Assembly (NCBI GenBank): GCA_003452695.1
Contig: DMNP01000325.1
Location: forward strand, 1 to 14,248
Reading direction: 5' to 3'
DNA length: 14,248 bases
From: Eggerthellaceae bacterium
GTDB lineage: Bacteria > Actinomycetota > Coriobacteriia > Coriobacteriales > Eggerthellaceae
Shown here: one piece after another, positions 7,779-14,056 of the stretch
How the letters are laid out: each line of letters begins with the position of its first letter
How positions within the stretch are numbered: the first letter of the stretch is position 1
The notes under the pieces: generated by a model
Told to the model about the DNA's origin: nothing
The model's database searches: none
What the model saw: the letters and a program-made list of their open reading frames with translations, nothing else
Made by a program: the position numbers and the translations under genes

Positions 7779-7888
7779 ATCAGGAATTGCGCCTGCAGGA
7801 TCGCCCTCACCCCTCTCCCCGTTTCTGCCGCTGGCCGGGCCGCAGGTGGTAACGCGGTGCGTTGCTGGCCGGGCACGCCGCATTCGTG
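7779..7888 (+). repeat. Intergenic repeat B, copy 1
   Basis: From ATCAGGAATTGCGCCTGC onward this matches two other places: 12549 to 12523 on the minus strand (24 of 27 bases) and 12780-12807 on the plus strand (22 of 28). The similarity continues weakly through a pyrimidine-rich stretch and a GCCGCTGGCCGGGC-type GC-rich segment. Element A copy 1 sits exactly at the head of this repeat. Bases 7868-7888 also match 20 of 21 positions of the nitroreductase gene's 3' end (6797-6817). Confidence 0.55.
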
Positions 7889-7992
7889 CGCAATGGGGCA
7901 GTTGCGGCGATGCTGCTTTCCCGCCGCTTGGCAAGCCGTGAAAACCAATGCCCGCAGATGCTACTGTTCCTGGCGCATAGTCACGCGAGCAT

Positions 7993-8006
7993 TTGTTGCG
8001 CAATAA
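7993..8006. promoter_or_regulatory. TTGTTG-N2-CAATAA near-palindrome, second site
   Basis: TTGTTGCGCAATAA differs by one base from the perfect palindrome at 441-454, and both are followed by AATCG. It may be a regulator-binding site or part of a decayed repeat. No gene starts close by, which weakens the operator reading at this position. Confidence 0.3.
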
Positions 8007-8198
8007 ATCGTTGCAGGAACCTGGTATGCTTCACATAACGGCGAGGGCAAGAAGCTGCTCACGAAGAAGTATTCCGCAATGGGACTCTCGGACAGCTCGC
8101 AGTCCGCTCTGATGAGCGTATGCGTCTATCGGGTTGGGCAGCCGAGCGATGGGGGTCATTCCTCTGCCGCATTCCCGCGCCGTAGCTGAAGACGCGGC

Positions 8199-8272
8199 AA
8201 AAAAGCTACAACGTGCGATTTGTTGCATCTGTCCGCACCGAAATGCAGCAGATTGCGGCTTGTAGCTTTTTT
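8199..8272. repeat. Strong A-run/T-run hairpin, possible bidirectional terminator or palindromic element
   Basis: AAAAAAGCTACAA (8199-8211) and TTGTAGCTTTTTT (8260-8272) are perfectly complementary over 13 bp. The helix continues inward with G-U-tolerant pairing of 8212-8228 to 8243-8259 around a loop near 8229-8242. It has the layout of a rho-independent terminator in both directions, but no flanking gene ends here. It is therefore either a solitary palindromic repeat or the relic of a lost gene. Confidence 0.55.
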
Positions 8273-8339
8273 CGGGCATTGAAAGGCGCCTCATTGCATA
8301 CAATGGGAGCGAAAAGCTGGCTGATAAGTGGTGGCGTGC

Positions 8340-8400
8340 GGCTCCGGCCGCCCGCGCGGGTGCCGCTGGGGGATGAGGCTCCGGCCGCCCGCGCGGGTGC
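8340..8400. repeat. 24-bp direct repeat pair
   Basis: The 24-bp unit starting GGCTCCGGCCGCCCGCGCGG occurs at 8340-8363 and 8377-8400 with no mismatch. The offset is 37 bp. Each unit contains the palindrome CCCGCGCGGG. No gene spans it. Confidence 0.7.
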
Positions 8401-8653
8401 TGTCGGCTAAGCTTTCCTGAATGCTCTTGTTGGAGGGCGTAGTTGAGAGAGGGGATAGTTGCCGATACTAGCAGCCGATGGTCGCTTGCGGAAGCTGAAA
8501 GGCTGCGGCAAGTAAATGGTTGTGGTTGTTGAAGGGATGCGGGACGCGAAGGACTGCGATACGCGAGGAGCCGCTGCACGCGAGGGGTCGCGGCGCGTGA
8601 ATGCCATGGCGGGCGGGACGATATGAGGTAAGCGCTGATTTATACCGCCTAGG
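8401..8653. other. Gene-free stretch with short ACGCGA repeats
   Basis: No supported gene. Around 8540-8590 the motif ACGCGA followed by AGG, GGA or GGG recurs three times at roughly 18-nt spacing. I see no recognised RNA or mobile element here. Confidence 0.35.
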
Positions 8654-8756
8654 CCAGGACGCGCGGGGCGAGTGCGATTCGGCTGAGAGCCGATTGCGCC
8701 CACCGGCATGGGCGAACGAAGCTAGAGGGCGAAGCGTGCTGCTTTGCGCGTCCTGG
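8654..8756. other. Closed inverted-repeat structure, possible folded RNA
   Basis: A perfect 11-bp inverted repeat, CCAGGACGCGC (8654-8664) and GCGCGTCCTGG (8746-8756), encloses about 80 nt. Within it, CGGCT and AGCCG around GAG form an internal hairpin that extends through GGCG/CGCC pairing. The layout of one closing stem with at least one inner hairpin suggests a folded RNA or a larger palindromic repeat. It resembles no riboswitch I know. Confidence 0.35.
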
Positions 8757-8788
8757 ACCGGCATGATATATCGGTGATTACCGAGATT

Positions 8789-8864
8789 TGAATCTCCCTT
8801 CTACGCATAAGTCCTGCAGTATTGTTCGTGGAGACCTGAGCTTATGCGTAGAGGGGGATTCATA
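8789..8864. mobile_element. MITE-like palindromic element A, copy 2
   Basis: A 76-bp homologue of copy 1 in the same orientation, with arms starting TGAATCTCCCTTCTACGCAT (8789-8808) and ending GGGGGATTCA (8853-8862). It is flanked by its own exact 10-bp direct repeat, TACCGAGATT at 8779-8788 and 8865-8874. This sequence differs from the repeat flanking copy 1. The element ends 55 nt before the start of the lipoprotein gene, so it probably lies within or next to that gene's promoter region. Confidence 0.72.
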
Positions 8865-8919
8865 TACCGAGATTGCTGGAAGGCTCCGCCTGTCGAAGGG
8901 CCGAGGTAGGCGCGTGAAG

Positions 8920-9894
8920 ATGAAGGGTTCGCTGCGTATCATAATTGCGCTTGCGTTGGCGCTGTGTCTGGCGCTTGGCGCGTCGTGCGCATCGGGCGGC
9001 GCGGGCGCATCGGGCGCTTCGCAGGCGGCGGCGCCGGTGCGCCAGTCGGTGGCGGAGTACTCGTGGGCCGAGCTGTCCACGATTGCGGACGAGGTCGCGC
9101 AGGCGCCCGACGATCCCACGCGCCGCGAAACGGTTAAGCGCTACCACCTGGTGAACGACGAAGGGCGCCTGGACGGCACGCAGGCCAAGCCCGTGCAGCT
9201 GGCGGATGGCACGCAGACGAGCGCAGTCGTGGTCGGCTTTGCGCGCGACGACGTTACCGGCGGAGGCGCGGCGGGCATCACTTTCATGTTCGCCGATGCG
9301 GTGGCCTGGCTTCCCATGAACAACGATGGCGGGGCAAAGGACGCTGCCGACACCGTGCCGCTGAACGTGTACGGCGGCTGGAACGGCTGCGAGGTGCGCG
9401 CGTGGCTGAACGGGCCCTTCGCGGCACAGCTGCCCACAAGCCTTCAGGCCGTGATGCAATCTGTGGACAAGACGAGCGTGGCCGTTACGCCGACCGATGC
9501 GGGCGACACCCTTATCTACGACGACGGCGGCTTCGTGTCCGGTGCGCGCACGTTGGTCGAAACCTGCTCCGACCGTCTGTGGCTGCCCGCGTTCTCCGAG
9601 CTGTTCCCCATGCGCACGGGCGATTACCTTATGAACGATTCTCCCGAATGGGCGCAGCTCATGGAACTGGAAGGCATACGCTACCAGCTGTTCGTCGACC
9701 AGCTGGTGAAAGCAGATTCCGAAAACGGCATCTGCCAGCGCAGCCTTGTCGGTTCCGGCGAGCCGTGCCGGTGGTGGCTGCGCACGGCAGGCGGCGGGTC
9801 GTTCTCGGAAGTGCTGGAATCGGGCAAGGCGCGCTACGACGGAGCATCCCCGACGGGCTCGGCCCAGGGCATCGTGCCCTGTTTTGCCCTATAG
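8920..9894 (+). CDS. Putative lipoprotein with a DUF6273-type domain
   Basis: A 324-residue exported protein. ATG 8920 is chosen for AGGTAGG (8904-8910) nine nt upstream and because it begins a compact signal peptide. Cys23, after LGAS, fits the relaxed lipobox, so lipid anchoring is likely but the -3 Gly is atypical. A low-complexity Ala/Gly/Ser linker (24-40) follows. The rest resembles DUF6273: GGWNGCEVRAWLN (152-164), DRLWLPAFSEL (218-228), RWWLRT (284-289) and a closing VPCFAL. This family has a C-type-lectin-like or sulfatase-modifying-like flavour in my recollection, but its function is not established. The gene converges on the kinase gene with only 8 nt between stop codons and no hairpin there, so the two 3' ends probably overlap as transcripts. 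Confidence 0.8.
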   Translation: MKGSLRIIIALALALCLALGASCASGGAGASGASQAAAPVRQSVAEYSWAELSTIADEVAQAPDDPTRRETVKRYHLVNDEGRLDGTQAKPVQLADGTQTSAVVVGFARDDVTGGGAAGITFMFADAVAWLPMNNDGGAKDAADTVPLNVYGGWNGCEVRAWLNGPFAAQLPTSLQAVMQSVDKTSVAVTPTDAGDTLIYDDGGFVSGARTLVETCSDRLWLPAFSELFPMRTGDYLMNDSPEWAQLMELEGIRYQLFVDQLVKADSENGICQRSLVGSGEPCRWWLRTAGGGSFSEVLESGKARYDGASPTGSAQGIVPCFAL

Positions 9895-9902
9895 CTACCC
9901 GT

Positions 9903-12398
9903 TCAGACGCCCAGGTCGCGGATGAGCGTGTCGGCGTAGACGGGCTTGGCGGCCCAGTTGCCGACGTCGTCGATGTATCCGTAGGCGATGTCCCAATCGG
10001 TGTTGGCGGGGTCGTCGCGGTACGCTATCCAAGCGGGGGAGTCGAAGTCGTAGGTGTTCGCCGGCGATCCGTGCGCGGGAAACAGGTTTCCGGTGCGCTC
10101 GCCCAGGCGCAGCCAGCGCGGCTCGACCTTCCATATGCCGTCCGTGCCTATAAGTCCCCAGAGCTGCGTAGCGGCGTCTTTCGCGGGCGCCACGTTTCGG
10201 CTGAAGGGCAGCACGTCTGCAAAGCGCGATTCGATTGCAAGCTTGCCCTGCGCGTCGACGAACCCCCAAAGCCCCGTTCCTTCATCGCAGCACCCCGCAA
10301 GGCCCTCGGTGAAGCGGCGCACGAGCGTCCAGGATTGCCCGAAGGCCGGCTGGCCGTCCTGGTCCACGAAGCACCAACGGGCATCGTCGGGTAGCAGAGC
10401 TACCATCAGGCCTTCCTGCGACATGCGGCCGAGCGATCGGAACGTCGGTGCAAGCACCCAGGAAGCAGCCGTGTTCACCAGGCCCCAGAGCCCGCTGCCG
10501 TCCGCTGCGCGCACGGCGGCAAAGCCGAAGGAGAACTCGTTGGCATCGGAGTAGGCAGGCGCCAGCTTGTCTTCGCCCGCCTGGTTTATATAGCCCCAGA
10601 GCTGCGTGTCCGGGTCCTGCACTGCCGCCAGCCGCTCTTTCGACAAGCCCGCCGCCAGCCCGTTTTCGAGGGGGCAGAAGTCCTTGGCCTGCGGAAAGCT
10701 GCGCCCGATGCCCCATGCGCACCGCATGCCGCCGGCGTTGCCGACGACCGTCTTGAAGCCGTAGCCCCCGCTGGCCTCGTCGTATGCGCGTATCAAACCG
10801 TCCGTGAAACGCCCGGGCTCGCGCCCGGATGCATCCAGGTCGATGCGCTGGACCGAACCGCCGCCTTCCAGGCCCGAAACGAGCATCCACGTGCTGTTGC
10901 TCAGGTTGCGCACTGGGTACAGCGCCTCGCCCGACCAGATTTCGCCTGCCACCGCGCTCTCGTTTATAACGTAGCCTCCCAGCTTGGCCGCACCCGCGCC
11001 CGTGTCTGCACTCCTGCCGCCGAACAGGGTCGCCGCAACGCCGCCGCCGATTACCGCCGAGGTTGCAAGGGCCACGCCTCCCAGGACGAAGGTGCGCCGC
11101 GACATGCCCGGTGTTTGCTGTGCGGGCTGCACCGCCTCGCCTGCGCGCCCGCCGCCCTCGTCGGTGCCGACTGCGCGAAAGCTCGTGCTGTCGGGCGTGT
11201 ACAATCCGGGCGCGACTTGGGGGTCGCGCCGCCGCTTGCGTCGGACGCCTCGCGCGCTTGCGGCCGTTGCGCCTTGCAGGGCTTCGCTGCCTTCGTGTGC
11301 GCGGCTGCCTGCGCGGCTGCCGTCTTCTGCATCGTCGCCTGCGGCAGCTCTCGCCTGCGAACCGGCGGGGTGGCGGAAGTCTTGCAACTGCCTCAATAGC
11401 TCTTCGACGGACGGGCGCAGCGCTTGTTCTGTCGCCAGCCCGCCCATTATGGCGCGCATGAGCGGCTCGTCGCCGTCTGTGCGCGGTGCCAGGGGTTCCG
11501 CCGCATTCTCCAGCTTCAGCCGATATGGCGTGGTCTCGGGGTGGTCTGCCACGCGCCAGGGCGTGTGGCCTGCATACAGCTCGTACAGCACGCTGCACAG
11601 CGCGAACACGTCGATGCTCTGCGATGCGCGCAGCTCCTCGGCATGCGGAATGTCCTGAGCGAGCATTTCGGGCGGCGCATACTCGGGCGTGCCGTGGCGC
11701 CATACCTGGCTGGCCATCGTGAACGACGCACGGCCCGGCGCGGTGCCGGTTGCGGCGCTGCCGAAGTCTATGAGACATACGTCGAATTCGCCGCTTGCCA
11801 TTTGCGATTCCAAGCTGACCGCATCGGTGCGCAGCATTATGTTGGCCGGCGAAAGGTCGCGGTGCACCAGCGTGGCGTCCAAGCGCCCCAGCGTGTCGAG
11901 CACCTTCAAGACGCTTATGCCGATGTCGGCCACCACCTGGGGCGAGGCTGTCTGGTCGCCAGCGCCAAGCGTTGCGCCAACATCGCGCAGCGAAACCCCG
12001 TTCACCCATTCCATCACTATGGCCGGCTCGCCCGCTATGCGCCCGTAGCCGTACAGCTTCGGGAAGCCGCGCATCTGCGAGACCAGCATCTGGTTGCGGT
12101 ATTCCTCGTAGAACGCGGCCGCATGCCCCTGCGTTATGCGCTCGGTGTCTTCGACCGAAAGCACGGCGCCTTTCGGGATGCCCGCGCCGACGAGCAGGCG
12201 CTTCAGGGCGAATGGCTCGCCGGTAACCGATCGCGCGCGGCACACATAGCTTGTCCCGCCCGCCTGCATGTGGCCCTGTTCCTCCACGAACAGCGTCATG
12301 AAACGGCGCGCTTCGGCGTCGCGCCGCTCGGGCGGCACGGGAAACGCCGTCTCGAACGAGTCGAATTCGACGATGCTCATGTCGAAAGATAATTCCAT
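9903..12398 (-). CDS. Membrane Ser/Thr protein kinase with extracellular WG-repeat domain
   Basis: An 831-residue Hanks-type kinase counted from ATG 12398 (AGGAG only two nt upstream; ATG 12380 and TTG 12440 are alternatives). The kinase domain (about 45-345) has the Gly loop GGTSYV (47-52), Lys66, HRDLSPAN with catalytic Asp181 and Asn186, DFG with Asp211, and the APE-like TPEYAPPE, so it should be active. A disordered, basic linker leads to a membrane segment at about 436-459. The exported part carries WG-type repeats, with Trp-Gly or related motifs near 601, 638, 675, 711, 747 and 806. WG repeats probably form a ligand-sensing beta structure; the ligand is unknown. SRRTFVLGG just before the membrane segment resembles a twin-arginine signal. 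The FHA gene upstream is a plausible partner. Confidence 0.88.
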   Translation of the reverse strand: MELSFDMSIVEFDSFETAFPVPPERRDAEARRFMTLFVEEQGHMQAGGTSYVCRARSVTGEPFALKRLLVGAGIPKGAVLSVEDTERITQGHAAAFYEEYRNQMLVSQMRGFPKLYGYGRIAGEPAIVMEWVNGVSLRDVGATLGAGDQTASPQVVADIGISVLKVLDTLGRLDATLVHRDLSPANIMLRTDAVSLESQMASGEFDVCLIDFGSAATGTAPGRASFTMASQVWRHGTPEYAPPEMLAQDIPHAEELRASQSIDVFALCSVLYELYAGHTPWRVADHPETTPYRLKLENAAEPLAPRTDGDEPLMRAIMGGLATEQALRPSVEELLRQLQDFRHPAGSQARAAAGDDAEDGSRAGSRAHEGSEALQGATAASARGVRRKRRRDPQVAPGLYTPDSTSFRAVGTDEGGGRAGEAVQPAQQTPGMSRRTFVLGGVALATSAVIGGGVAATLFGGRSADTGAGAAKLGGYVINESAVAGEIWSGEALYPVRNLSNSTWMLVSGLEGGGSVQRIDLDASGREPGRFTDGLIRAYDEASGGYGFKTVVGNAGGMRCAWGIGRSFPQAKDFCPLENGLAAGLSKERLAAVQDPDTQLWGYINQAGEDKLAPAYSDANEFSFGFAAVRAADGSGLWGLVNTAASWVLAPTFRSLGRMSQEGLMVALLPDDARWCFVDQDGQPAFGQSWTLVRRFTEGLAGCCDEGTGLWGFVDAQGKLAIESRFADVLPFSRNVAPAKDAATQLWGLIGTDGIWKVEPRWLRLGERTGNLFPAHGSPANTYDFDSPAWIAYRDDPANTDWDIAYGYIDDVGNWAAKPVYADTLIRDLGV

Positions 12399-12429
12399 GG
12401 CTCCTATGCTAGCGGCCCTTCCCGCGCAT

Positions 12430-12443
12430 TTGTTGTTCAACTA
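12430..12443. promoter_or_regulatory. TTGTTG-N2-CAACTA near-palindrome upstream of the kinase gene
   Basis: TTGTTGTTCAACTA is a close variant of the palindrome at 441-454. It lies 32-45 nt upstream of the kinase start codon, a position suited to an operator or activator site. The binding protein is unknown. Confidence 0.4.
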
Positions 12444-12522
12444 ATTGCGGCCTGCAATCGGGACGGTTTCTGTGTTGCCGTCCACTGCCCGACCAGTGCG
12501 CGGGGCGGGGCGGGGGACGGGA

Positions 12523-12549
12523 GGCGATTTTGCAGGCGTAATTCCTGAT
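12523..12549 (-). repeat. Intergenic repeat B, copy 2 (uninterrupted head)
   Basis: Read on the minus strand from 12549, this begins ATCAGGAATTACGCCTGC and matches copy 1 (7779-7805) at 24 of 27 positions. Here the ATCAGGAATT head is single and not preceded by element A. It therefore looks like the empty site into which element A inserted at copy 1. Confidence 0.55.
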
Positions 12550-12578
12550 AATGTCTAGAGCGAAGACGAAGCCAAACC

Positions 12579-12622
12579 TGATTCCCCTCTCCCTATCTCT
12601 CTCTTTCTCCCTGTCTTCGCCG
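12579..12622 (+). repeat. Near-homopyrimidine tract
   Basis: About 40 nt, TTCCCCTCTCCCTATCTCTC and onward to the GTCTTCG near 12620, are almost purely C and T. GCGAAGAC near 12559-12566 can pair with GTCTTCGC near 12614-12621 across it. The GC-rich segment just after it resembles part of repeat B. Confidence 0.45.
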
Positions 12623-12713
12623 CTTGCCGGGCGGTGGGCAGCAACGTTCCCGTTCCGCCGCTTGCCGCCGCGTTGTCGTTCGCAGTCGGGCCTGTTGCTC
12701 GGGTGGTGAAGAG

Positions 12714-12767
12714 GGCTTCGGCTCCGGCTTCTGCTTCGGCTCCGGCTTCTGCTTCGGCTTCGGCTTA
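12714..12767 (+). repeat. Nine tandem hexamers of GGCTTC type
   Basis: Nine contiguous 6-nt units, variants of GGCTTC (GGCTTC, GGCTCC, TGCTTC, GGCTTA), run from 12714 to 12767. An 18-nt higher-order unit is present twice at 12720-12755. A minus-strand frame would read Lys-Pro/Glu-Pro/Gln-Lys repeats, but it lacks a supported start and flanking domain, so I do not call it a gene. Confidence 0.7.
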
Positions 12768-12779
12768 ACTTTTGAATTC

Positions 12780-12850
12780 ATCAGCAAATGTGCTTGCAGA
12801 ATCGTCCTCGTCCCTTTCCCCGCCCGAGCAGCCGGCCCCACCGCGAACGG
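12780..12850 (+). repeat. Intergenic repeat B, copy 3
   Basis: From ATCAGCAAATGTGCTTGCAG this matches copy 1 at 22 of 28 positions, then continues through CCTTTCCCCG and a GC-rich segment containing GGCAACG. It faces away from copy 2, so the kinase-FHA gap carries two B heads in inverted orientation about 230 bp apart. Confidence 0.45.
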
Positions 12851-12915
12851 CAACGCGGCAACGCGGGGGGTGGCCTGCGGCTGCGCCAGACCTGCCGGCC
12901 GCCGTGCTGTTCACG

Positions 12916-13917
12916 CTAGTCTCCCCAGATGGGCATGACCATGAAACGGGTCGAGGCGCCCAAGCATATCGTGTCGGAGGGCAAGATCTCCATCGGTTCG
13001 GGCTCGTAGCCGCGCGGGCGTTCACCGCGTGGGGGCTCCACTGTGCGAACGACCTTGTCCGCGCCGGATATGACCGATGTTCCATTCGTGGAGTTCAGGC
13101 CCACGATGTACCAGTGTTGTCCCGTGCGGTAGATGCGCGCGTGCTCGCGCGACACGTCCGCGTCCACATCGGTTATAGCCGCGGGCCCGGAGGCGAGCGA
13201 CCCGATGATGCTGCCGGCCGCATCGGTGGCGAGCGGATACAACGAGCTTCCGCTCTTCAGCTTGCCTCCCACTATGCGCATCAGGCCCAGGCGCACGTCG
13301 GTTTCGTCGGCGCCGTCTCCTTCACCTGCGCCGTGGCTCGCGCTGTCGGCGTTCAGGGCAATGCTGGCCTCGACCGTGCGGAACGCCGCGCCTGCGTAAT
13401 TAGCCGCGAAGTCGTGCACCACCTTCGCGGCCCGATGCGGATCGCCCGTGCATCCGGCCACGATGAACAGCATCAGGAACAGTAGCGCCCGCTGCACCTC
13501 GTTTTCCAGGGGCAGGGAATCGATGTGCGAAAGCGCGTTGCGGTACACGCTGCCGTCGGCGCCATAGGCTTCCAGCGCTTGGCGCATCGCATCGGCCGAA
13601 GCGCCCCGATAGCGCTCGGCCACGAGCGGAGCCACGCGCGCCACGTCGCCTTTCGTCTGGCGCTGCGCTATAAGGGCCAGCACGGCCGGCGCGCTGCGCG
13701 TGAAGTCCTTGAAGAACGCTTCGCTCATCTCGCCCGGAGCCACGTGCACGATGTAGCGCGAAAGCTGGCTGCGCGATTCTATGCGGTCGAGCAGCACCAT
13801 GTCACCGAAACGCCGGTCGGTTTCCATAAGGATAAGCGCCACATCGTAGTTCTTGCAACCCAGGTCCTTCAGGTCCGCATACAGTATCGAACTCGGTGCG
13901 TTCTCGTTTGCAGCCAT
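12916..13917 (-). CDS. FHA-domain protein with an uncharacterised N-terminal region
   Basis: A 333-residue protein, probably cytoplasmic. The start is ATG 13917, with a GGGAAG-type ribosome site directly upstream. The C-terminal 105 residues form an FHA domain: SREHARI (256-262), LNSTNGT (274-280) and the closing ILPSDTICLG strand. FHA domains bind phosphothreonine. The usual Gly-Arg of the first conserved motif is replaced here by IIGS (Ser240), so a common phosphate contact is missing. Residues 1-215 match no family I recognise; they are mostly helical, with one very hydrophobic stretch (about 143-155, ALLFLMLFIVAG) that may be buried or membrane-associated. The orientation matches the kinase gene downstream, but 517 bp of repeats lie between them. 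A reader role for that kinase's targets is inference. Confidence 0.85.
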   Translation of the reverse strand: MAANENAPSSILYADLKDLGCKNYDVALILMETDRRFGDMVLLDRIESRSQLSRYIVHVAPGEMSEAFFKDFTRSAPAVLALIAQRQTKGDVARVAPLVAERYRGASADAMRQALEAYGADGSVYRNALSHIDSLPLENEVQRALLFLMLFIVAGCTGDPHRAAKVVHDFAANYAGAAFRTVEASIALNADSASHGAGEGDGADETDVRLGLMRIVGGKLKSGSSLYPLATDAAGSIIGSLASGPAAITDVDADVSREHARIYRTGQHWYIVGLNSTNGTSVISGADKVVRTVEPPRGERPRGYEPEPMEILPSDTICLGASTRFMVMPIWGD

Positions 13918-13961
13918 ACTTCCCGTCTCCGATTGCCGTTTTCCCCTGTGCGTGTGTCAGG

Positions 13962-14056
13962 TGTGTCAGGGGGACGTTTCTCTTGACACAAGCAATGTCG
14001 GGGAGACTCCCTTTTGCCAACAGCACGTGTGTCAAGAGAAACATCTCCCTGACACA
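13962..14056. repeat. Near-perfect 29-bp inverted repeat upstream of the FHA gene
   Basis: Arms 13962-13990 and 14028-14056 are complementary with only two mismatches; each arm is itself bounded by GTGTCA and TGACAC. A further TGTGTCAG lies just left, giving five GTGTCA-type half-sites in about 100 bp. The 37-nt centre has no coding content. It could be an operator for the FHA gene, a terminator-like barrier or a MITE. Confidence 0.7.

Noticed and set aside
6124..8124. Shared GACAGCTCGCAG and AGCGTATGCG at 6124/6176 and 8091/8115
   Set aside because: The two short matches are in the same order but at different spacing, with nothing similar between them; this is too little to call a repeat.
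8031..8579. Minus-strand frame of 182 codons in the repeat hub
   Set aside because: It runs through the 24-bp direct repeats and the A/T-run hairpin, its composition is low-quality, and no family is recognisable.
9895..9902. Shared terminator between the converging lipoprotein and kinase genes
   Set aside because: Only 8 nt separate the stop codons, and I found no hairpin with a T tract in or around the junction.
9402..10394. Plus-strand frame of 330 codons across the lipoprotein-kinase junction
   Set aside because: It crosses two well-supported genes in the wrong frame or strand and shows no domain.
10282..12243. Second long minus-strand frame of 653 codons within the kinase gene
   Set aside because: It is the kinase gene read in another frame: very Arg/Gly-rich with no domain, while the overlapping frame has all kinase motifs and WG repeats.
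12593..12853. Minus-strand frame encoding Lys-Pro-Glu/Gln repeats
   Set aside because: The repeats come from the GGCTTC hexamer array, and the frame lies wholly in intergenic repeat B with no ribosome site or flanking domain.
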